Assembly: GCA_036924085.1 (NCBI GenBank)
Contig: JAVGWX010000007.1
Span: 72,245,948 to 72,309,947 of the forward strand
DNA length: 64,000 nt
From: Ariolimax columbianus
Lineage: Eukaryota; Mollusca; Gastropoda; Stylommatophora; Arionidae
Reading direction: 5' to 3'
Numbering within the stretch: the stretch's first letter is position 1; each line of letters starts with the position of its first letter. The position numbers were made by a program, and so were the translations under genes. Under the pieces are notes generated by a model. That model was given only the letters and a program-made list of their open reading frames with translations. It was not told the DNA's origin and made no database searches. Shown here one piece after another: positions 49,401 to 58,400 of this stretch.

Positions 49401-52400
49401 ATTGTCTGTTTTCAATATTGCTAAACCACTCTTTTTGATCTAGTGCAGATGTCGGCACCCACAATGTCAGAATGTCATTTACTCCTCATCAAAATTGTTA
49501 ACTCAAATGGTGGAATTCCAAAACATTTTGATTTCATATTAAAAATACATTTTTGTTTTTAAGTAAGTACATATACATTTATTGGCGAAACTAGCACAGG
49601 CAATAGCTTCGCTTCCACGGCTCAACACAAATCTGGCAAGATAAACGGTTAGCATTATGCACGAAAATCAGAACTTGAAAAGATTATAAAACTGCAATCC
49701 ATGACCGATAGAAGAGACTCAGAGCCCAGCTGCAGTCAGAGAAACTCCGAAGACTGACCGACCATCCAATGCACCAGAGACTAAACAATTTGGGAAATGG
49801 GAAACTAAAGCGGAGAAACTTTGCAGAAATAGCCAAAGCAAAGATGCACGAAGATCCCATAAACGCACTAACAACACCAAAACCCATCACTACTGTACGA
49901 AAACCTACCTGGAGGCAGGATATATTTCCAGAGGTAGTAGAAAATATACCAGGTATTGCAAACAAAAACTGCCAGACTGAAAAAGAAAGGAGAGATACTA
50001 CCCTAAGCTTCATAACGAAAAGCTACCCTAGCATGGACTGGACCCATGCATACACCGACGGTTCTGTAACAAATACTACACAGAACGGAGGGGCAGGAGC
50101 ATTTCTGAACCTACCAAATGGCAGACAAATAACACTGTCATTCGCTACTGGTAAGCACACAAGCAATTTCAGAGCGGAAGCAGAGGCACTGAGGGCGGCA
50201 GTGGAAGAAATGGTGACACACAGTGAAAATGACAGCCATATAGTCCTGCTTACAGATGCTCTCGCCGTAGTCACAGCGCTAAAAAGCCAGAAAAATACTG
50301 AGCTTAATGACTTAAGAGCAGCACTCTGCAAACTGTGCCAGCAGTCCGCACCAAAAAGGATAGTGGTACAGTGGGTCCCATCACACTGCAACATCCAAGG
50401 CAACGAGGAGGCAGACAGATTGGCAAAAGAAGGTGCAAGACTACCACAAACAGATACTAGCATGACGTACGAAGAGTCAAAACGGCTTATCAAAGCCAGA
50501 TACATGACCAAATGGGAAACCGAACATACTGGTTACACCAAAAACGATGCCTATTACCAGTTGAACCGAAGAGAGCAGGTCGTCGTCTTCAGACTCCGCA
50601 CTGGCCACAATAGACTGAGGTACCACCTATTCAACAAATTGAAGATAGGGTGTACCGACGAATGCCCGTGCGGTACTGGTAAAATGACCGCTGAACATCT
50701 GCTGCAGAACTGCCCGACATACGAGGATCAGAGAGAGCAGATGTGGCCATCACCAGTGGAACTGCAAGACAAGCTCTATGGCTGTGGCGACAGCCTCAGG
50801 ATGACCGCCGCTTTTATCGAAAAAAATAATGGTTACTGTCTGACTGCGTACAAAGAAGAAGAAGAAGAAGAAGAAGATTAATGCGTACCTTGGTCATGTC
50901 AATATTCCTCTATACTTGTGAGACATGGACAGTTACAGCAGACCTTCAGCGAAGTATACAGGCCTTGGAGATGAGATGTTTCCGAAGACTTTTAAACGCC
51001 ACGTAAAAAGATCGAGTTACACATGAGAAAATAGGAGAAAGAATTACAACAGCAAGCGGGCCTTTTGAAGACCTCTTGGCAGCTGTCAAAAGAAGGAAAA
51101 TCGCTTGGTACTGTCATATAGCGAGATCAAATGGTCTTGCAAAGATCCTGTTCGGAAAGGTGCAAGGCAGACGACGAAGAGGCTGGCCCAAAAAGAGGTG
51201 GGATGACAACATAGAAGACATGACCAATCTCCGACCAGAAGAGGCACAGGCAACATCCGCTGACAGATAAGAATTGCGTGGGGTTGTGAGGATATCTTCA
51301 TGTGGGCCCCAACGACATCACCGTTTACAGGATGACCTGACCTGATCTGACATATACGTATACTTTGACTATATGTATAGTGTTTCAAAAATGTAATAGC
51401 TATACACAATGGTAAATTACTTTTAAAGATTGTATAAAAATAGTTTCTTTTATTTTAAACTTTAGGCTAAACTTGAGAAACTAGACTGAAACATTATTAC
51501 CCTCCTGAAACAATAATTTTAAACTCAAAAGTGGGGAGGAGGGAGGAGCGGAAGGGCGTGGGTTGGAAATCTGGAATCTTCAATGCTTGAGGACTCCTCA
51601 ACCATTGAAATTAAATTGCCAGCTATTGGACTCTTCTTGTCCGGTACGATGAGATTTGAAAAGTGATAACTCCAGCGTCATAACTATGACAACAGTGCTT
51701 AGAGCCACGTGACACTTATATTAAAAAATATTATATAATGAAGTGACTGTGGGGCATGTAGTGGCATGCGTCTGGAACGTGACGCATGCGTATAGCAGGC
51801 AGTCAAATGGCGGACTACGTGGATATACGGTTGAAGCAACGTGATGTAATGGAATTGCGGACGGAGACGGTTGTGTGTCCATCACCATGCATCGAGGATT
51901 AACTGCGGTTTAATGTGACGCCTGTGCAGATGTCAGTATTGTCAGGCCTTTGACACGACTGTAAAAGGTGACAATTAAGCCACGACGAACCTACATGACA
52001 AGGCGCGCACCCCGAATACAGCTGTGGATGCATAACAGCAAGCTCGCGTAGACAAACTCATTCGTGCCAATCGTTGTACTCGAACAAAAATAAATTACCG
52101 CTTATGTTTTCAATTGAGCGAGTCCATCACATTATCTATGTGCATAGGGAAGTGTGTGGGAGATGGATACATAGCAAGTTGACATAGGGAAGTGTGTGCG
52201 AGATGGATACCTCGCATGTTGACATAGGAAAGTGTGTGCGAGATGGGTGTCTCGCATGTTTACGTAGGAAAGTGTGTGCGAGATGGATCCTTGGCATGTT
52301 GACATAGGAAAGTGTGTGCAAGATGGATCCTTGGCATGTTGACATGGAAAAGTGTGTACGAGATGGATCTTTGGCATGTTGACACATGAAAGTGTGTGCG

Positions 52401-55400
52401 AAATGAGTCCCTCGCATGTTGACATAGGAAAGTGTGTGCGAGATGGACCCCTCGAGTGTTGACATAGGAAAGTGTGTGCGAGATGGATCATTCGCATATT
52501 TAAACCGGATGAGAAATAGCGCCGACAGCACGTGTGTCAGGATTTTATTTTTTTCGGTTTGAACATGAAGGCGATGTCTTTATTCGCATCGACGAACGTC
52601 GATGTGCGCATAATTATGATCCAGTAAACAAGTTTCAGTCTATGTAGTACAGGCGTAGGAACTCACTTGCCTCATCAAAAATTAAAGGTCGTCTACTCGG
52701 CGGAAAAGATGCCCAGCTTTTGAGACTGGGAGGCCGTAGTCCATACTGAATATGTGTAGCACGAAATTACTTTTCACACCGATCGATATGTGAAAACTTT
52801 GCAGAAATTTCGAGCACGATAGCTCGTGGGGCCAAGCATGCAATTCTTCAACACGTCAATGCTTGCCCACACACGAGTTGACAAACATTGCCTGCATTGG
52901 AGCGTCTCAAGCTTTACGACATTTTACCACACAAATCTCACAGCCCGATCTCGCACCGTGTGACTTCTTCCTCATCCTGATGCTGAAGAAACACCTCAAG
53001 GGGCACTATTAAGGTTCTGACTAGCAGATGCAAGCAGTTGTGCGTACTTGGTTTCGGAAGAAGACGTCTGATTTTTGTTCATCAACGGAATGCGATATTT
53101 ATTCGACGTTGGCGTTTGTGTGTGGACCGGGTTGTTGACTACGTTGACAAATAATGACACATCACCTAAACGACATTCCACGCTTTAAGAAAATGTATAG
53201 CGCATGTGTAAATCTAATACATTAACGCAAGTATCTGCCCAAATACAAAACCTTTCAAATTGCCTTCGTACATTGAGTTGCTTAAAAATACAAAATTACC
53301 TAACCAGGTAAGCGATTCGCATGGGCAAGCGCAAATGGACCAACACAACAACTCGTATCCCCTTTTTATATTCTTCTGACAAAGGTACACAGAAAGCATG
53401 TTTCGATAATCTCCAGTCTGCTAACCTAAACATGGGTATCTGGCTTACATTTGGTGTAATGCTAAGCAGCGACGGAAGATACTAATCTTAAAAAAAATAG
53501 ATTGAACAAAGCAAAATGCAGTTTTAAACTGTAATCTCCGTAATTGTTCTCTGGCTTGTTCAACAATACTGAGGTTGACTCGGAGTTCAGCTTATCTTGG
53601 GACTATCGTTTTTTTTTAAGTACTGGTTAATACGAGTACAGGTCTAGATACTGATTAATGTAGATACTACATGTACAGCAATCGAGTTGCACTTGGCTTG
53701 AAGGAGTACCAAAGTGTAAAGAGTAGTAACATTATAGCCTGCCAATCATGTCGAAAGATGTTAATCAGCAATGTTTACCGTGTGTTGATACGCCATTATG
53801 TAGAAACTTTAAAGCCACGAACGCTTGAACATGCGCAAGGAAGTCAATGTCTGATGATTTGGCTTCTAATAGTTAAAAATGTCTGCTCCACAGGGAGCCA
53901 CAACTTACTGATTGATTCAAACACAATGGTCACATAAGTGGTACTAGTTTAAAATAATATCACTGCTGTAACGTGTCTAGCATGCTGTCAGAGGTGACTA
54001 AAGATGCCCGAGCAATCATCTTTACGTGATTTATTCAATCATTTCTATGAAACATCTTCTGTGAATTTTCGAATACTTATTCACAAAAATCCAACCCAAA
54101 ATTGAAATGGCTGGCGAACAGATTGAAAATGTTGCATATTTTGAATATCTGGAATCAATAATAAACAACAATGGAGACTGTACAAAGGAAGTAAGAAGAT
54201 GACAGACAATGGCAATGCAGAGGTCAAGGAGTATGCAGAACCTATGGTACAAAACAAACAAGGCACACAAACTAAAGATCCTAAGATAATGTGCCAACCT
54301 ATGGATGTAAAACATGGACGATTACAAAATCACTAAGAGCGAAGATCGGTGTTGACGAGACACAGTGCTACATAACAGTCCTGAAAATCCCGGGGACAAA
54401 GAGAGACACAAACATCTCCATCTGGAAAGACCCAAATGGGGAGGAAAATTGACTTATAAATAATGTAATGACCCGAAACTGAGGATTTTTTTATATGTTA
54501 AGCGACACAACAGACTGGAAGGAGTGGTTATTGAAGCATGGTCAATGAAGCAAGGCAGGAGCCGACCAAGAAGACAATGTTCTCAGGACATTAATGAGAC
54601 TCCGGATGTGACCTTGGAGCAGGCCAGAAGACTGGCGGAAAACAGAGTTTCCTACAGACAAGCTGTTATGAGAGCGGCGCATTAAATTACAGATTGTGCA
54701 TTAAATGTATCTACCGGCTAAGTAGCAATGATAGAATGTTCAATGTTCAGTGAATCTAAATCTCTGTATAATGTGTCTTCTAAGACTGTCATTTTTATAA
54801 ATCGACCGTGTCTTTGCTAGGACATCACTGATGTAGTTTATAATTACATTTACAATAAAAAGGTCCACAGTCTCCAATCGTACATGTTTATGAAATACAT
54901 TATATCCAGTTAATAATTAAAGGTGCTGTTATAAAACACGGCGCCATGAGACATAAGTTTATGCACAGAGTTGTCAATCTATTTCATAATGCAATAGTTC
55001 AATTTCAAAGTTCAATTACAATGAATGCAATTTCTTAATGCAAATCTATGTTCCCTTTTATAAATGTCATTGACTGTATACTCAGAGAACGTACGTGCCA
55101 GGTCAACCAAGGGGCATAACGGATCTTTTAATCGACCATCAGAATAGGCCTGGTAATGAGTGGATGGCAAATGACGAAGAGCACATCCTTGCCTTTCTAA
55201 CAACGTTGTTTATGGCAGGTAAGCCAATCTTTTCTGAAACATTTTCATATTAAACCATTGGTCTTAGAAAATCTAAATCTAACTGCATATTTACTGATGT
55301 CATCTTGAACACTTACATATGCTGTTAGAAGTTAATTTGTACTTATCAACCTAGAGTATATGTCCTCATTTATTTAAGAATCCATCAATCATATAACTGT

Positions 55401-58400
55401 CACATACCTTGCAGTATAGACGGTATCCAGGGTATGGGCATTCTTTTGAAATAGACAAAGTGTTTATTGAGTTTGAATCTTAGCTCATTTAGGCAAGTTG
55501 TATCTTGTGTTGCTCCTTGGTGTTTCCGTCAATTATAGCGTGTCATTTGTCATTTTGTGAATATGAACTACCCATGCGGTGTCAAAGACAGCAGCCTCTT
55601 TTCTGAAATCACATTTACGACATCCTCTGTCTATGTTTTTTTAAATGTTAAAAGTAATCGTTGGTTATTACTGAAGTAATAAACGTAGTACAAGGAAGTA
55701 CACTCCACACATCACAATACGATTACCAAAAAGAAATCAATAAATGTTGAACATATGGGGGCGTTTTTCTTTCTTTGTGACTATACGGATAGAAAAAACA
55801 GTCTTTTTTCTGAATGTTACTACATAACCTTCTCTTTAATTCAAACGGGATTTCTCGGCTAGGAGGTATTGACATGTATTTTAATCGCTTCTGTTGCACC
55901 ATATGGGCATGTCGATTTGTCATTTTTCAGATCAGTTGTAGCTTTTCTGATTTTTCTCGTGTCCTTGTATGTCCAGTATCGCAGGTTGAATATTTAGTTT
56001 CAATAAATGTACATACCGCCTATTTTGTGAGCCGCTTGTTCAATGCGACATAGCTCTTCTTCTTGTCTCTTGTAATATTAGAAGATGTGGGTCATCAATC
56101 AGACCTCTCTAAGAAGACCTCATCTTTGCTATTTCTCGATCCTGTACTTTCCAGCTTCTCTGTTTTTCTGGCATTGTTCTGAAGACCTCTTGCCTGTGTG
56201 TTTTTATTATCTTCCTTTGCTCCTTTTTCCCTGTGGGTTCCTTCACAGATACTGCCTGGTAATACGGGTTGAAGCACCCAAAGTGTGTGGTCTATTCAGC
56301 GCCAACTTCGTTCTATGGTTTCATTTATTATCTGTCCTTGTCCTGTTCTCTCTAATTCGTTTTTCATACTAATCCTGTTGAACCACTGCAGTTCCATTAT
56401 TTTTCACAGATTTGTTGATAAAGCACTGAAATCTCTTGATATTCACTTTGGCCGAACAATATGTTTTGTTTCCGCTCACTATAAAAGGATAACCTTCACG
56501 TTTAAGTTAACTATCCTAAACTTGAAATTCGTGCTCATCAATTAGAGGTCCACATTCTTTTATCATGGCACATCCCCACTGGCCTGTCTTGCGGTTGGTA
56601 CACCCTTGGTATGTAAAGCTATCTACTTACACCAATTGTGTTCCTCTCAATCTGATTGGATCCGTGCTGCTGGCTGCATTTAATTTAACAAATGCGTTTT
56701 TCCTACATGTGTATTTAAGCCTACTTGCTGTGAGATTATGACTAGAATGTCGCCCTTTCTTAATTTGGAGTTGGCTGTGAGATAGGAGGGTTATGTTGTC
56801 TGCAAAGTGCAGGACTTCTAGCTGTTTAAAAACGGTCCACTGAAATTCCATGTCAATCACAGACTGTAGTTTCTTTCTTAATCCAAAAAACTGAGGGCAG
56901 GAACAGAAACAACAATACGTTCGTAGAAAACAGTTTTGAAGAAGACCAGATTGGACGTTCAATGAATATGTGAGTAGTGCCCCCTCGTGAAAACCTTTAC
57001 TTTGCATGTATTCATACATGGTTATGGTTCATACGTCTGCTATATTATTTTCGTGAGTCTTATTGGGATCCCGTACTGCCGTACCAGTTTCAGAGTGTAT
57101 CCGTTTCCAAGCTGGCAACGACTTTAAAAAAAAAATTCAACATAGTTAATATACATAACTGAATTTCATTCTAATAACCGTTCTTTAATAACCCACACTG
57201 TGACTACCTCGTATGTACATGATTTGTTGTTGATGTCTTCTTGTTCGTTCATTAACTTGGTATCCACAGTTTTTGTTTAATCGTTAAAATATAATTATGT
57301 TAAATAGGTTGTCATACGAAGAGTCAAAAAGGCTTAATAGAGCTAGATACTTGACTAAATGGGAAACAGAACATACTGGCTACACAAAAAACGATGCCTA
57401 TTACCAGTTGAACAGAAGAGAGCAGATCGTGGTCTTCAGACTTCGCACTGGCCACAATAGACTGAGGTACCACCTATTTAACAAATTGAAGATAGGTGTC
57501 ACTGACGAATGCTCGTGTGGTACCGGGAAAATGACCGCTGAACATTTGCTGCAAAACTGCCCAACATACGAGGATCAGAGAAAGCAGATGTGGCCATCAC
57601 CAGTGGCAACACTAGACAAGCCTTATGGCAGTGTCTACAGCCTCAGGATGACAGCTGCTTTTTTCGAAAAAATACAGGTTGACGTCTGATAGTGTACGAA
57701 GAAGAAGAAGAAGAAGAAGAAATAGTTCGTCATGCATTGGTACGATCAATGTTTTGTAATATTTTATTTTATTGTAGACTGCCTTTCTATTGTAGATTGT
57801 CCTAATAGCCTTCTCCCCACAATTGTAATATATATTATGTATCATATACAGTTTCAATTTAAATCTAAAGAATATTGGTAGATGCTTTATTAGCTTAAAC
57901 TAGTATACTGTCATGCCGCTACTATTTACTACCTTATGTAGAAGGCCAATTGCTTCCTTGATCTTATCTTTACTTGGTGTATCACAGTTAATGTTGAGGT
58001 TTTCTTCAGCAGTTAAAATACGCAGTGAGTTTACTGTTTGTGGTCTGGTTAGAAACTTACAAAGCATTTGGCCCATCTTTTCTTCTGATCGTCATGATTT
58101 GTTATCTTTCCTTCCAATTTGTCTTTTATTATTAGTCTGTCTTAGTGTTCGTATTTTCCATACAGTTTTCTTGGTAAAACAGACCTTTCAAATTTCTTAT
58201 ATACGCAATGTTCTCAGCTTCTGTTGCCACACTATCAATGTACTTACGTCTACCTGGAAACTCTTTTTTTAAATTGTTAGATTTCCTCTGTGCAATCTCT
58301 TGTGTGCATCAGCTTTGTTGGCTCTAGTATTTATGTTGAGTATGGACTCTTCTTTTGCTTGTTTCTCTTAAATCTCTGAAAGCGTGTTTACCGTTATTCT

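Noticed and set aside
52132..52531. Minus-strand ORFs of 121 and 131 codons with SRTHFPMSTC repeats
   Set aside because: Antisense translation of the 40-bp array derived from the mariner transposase.
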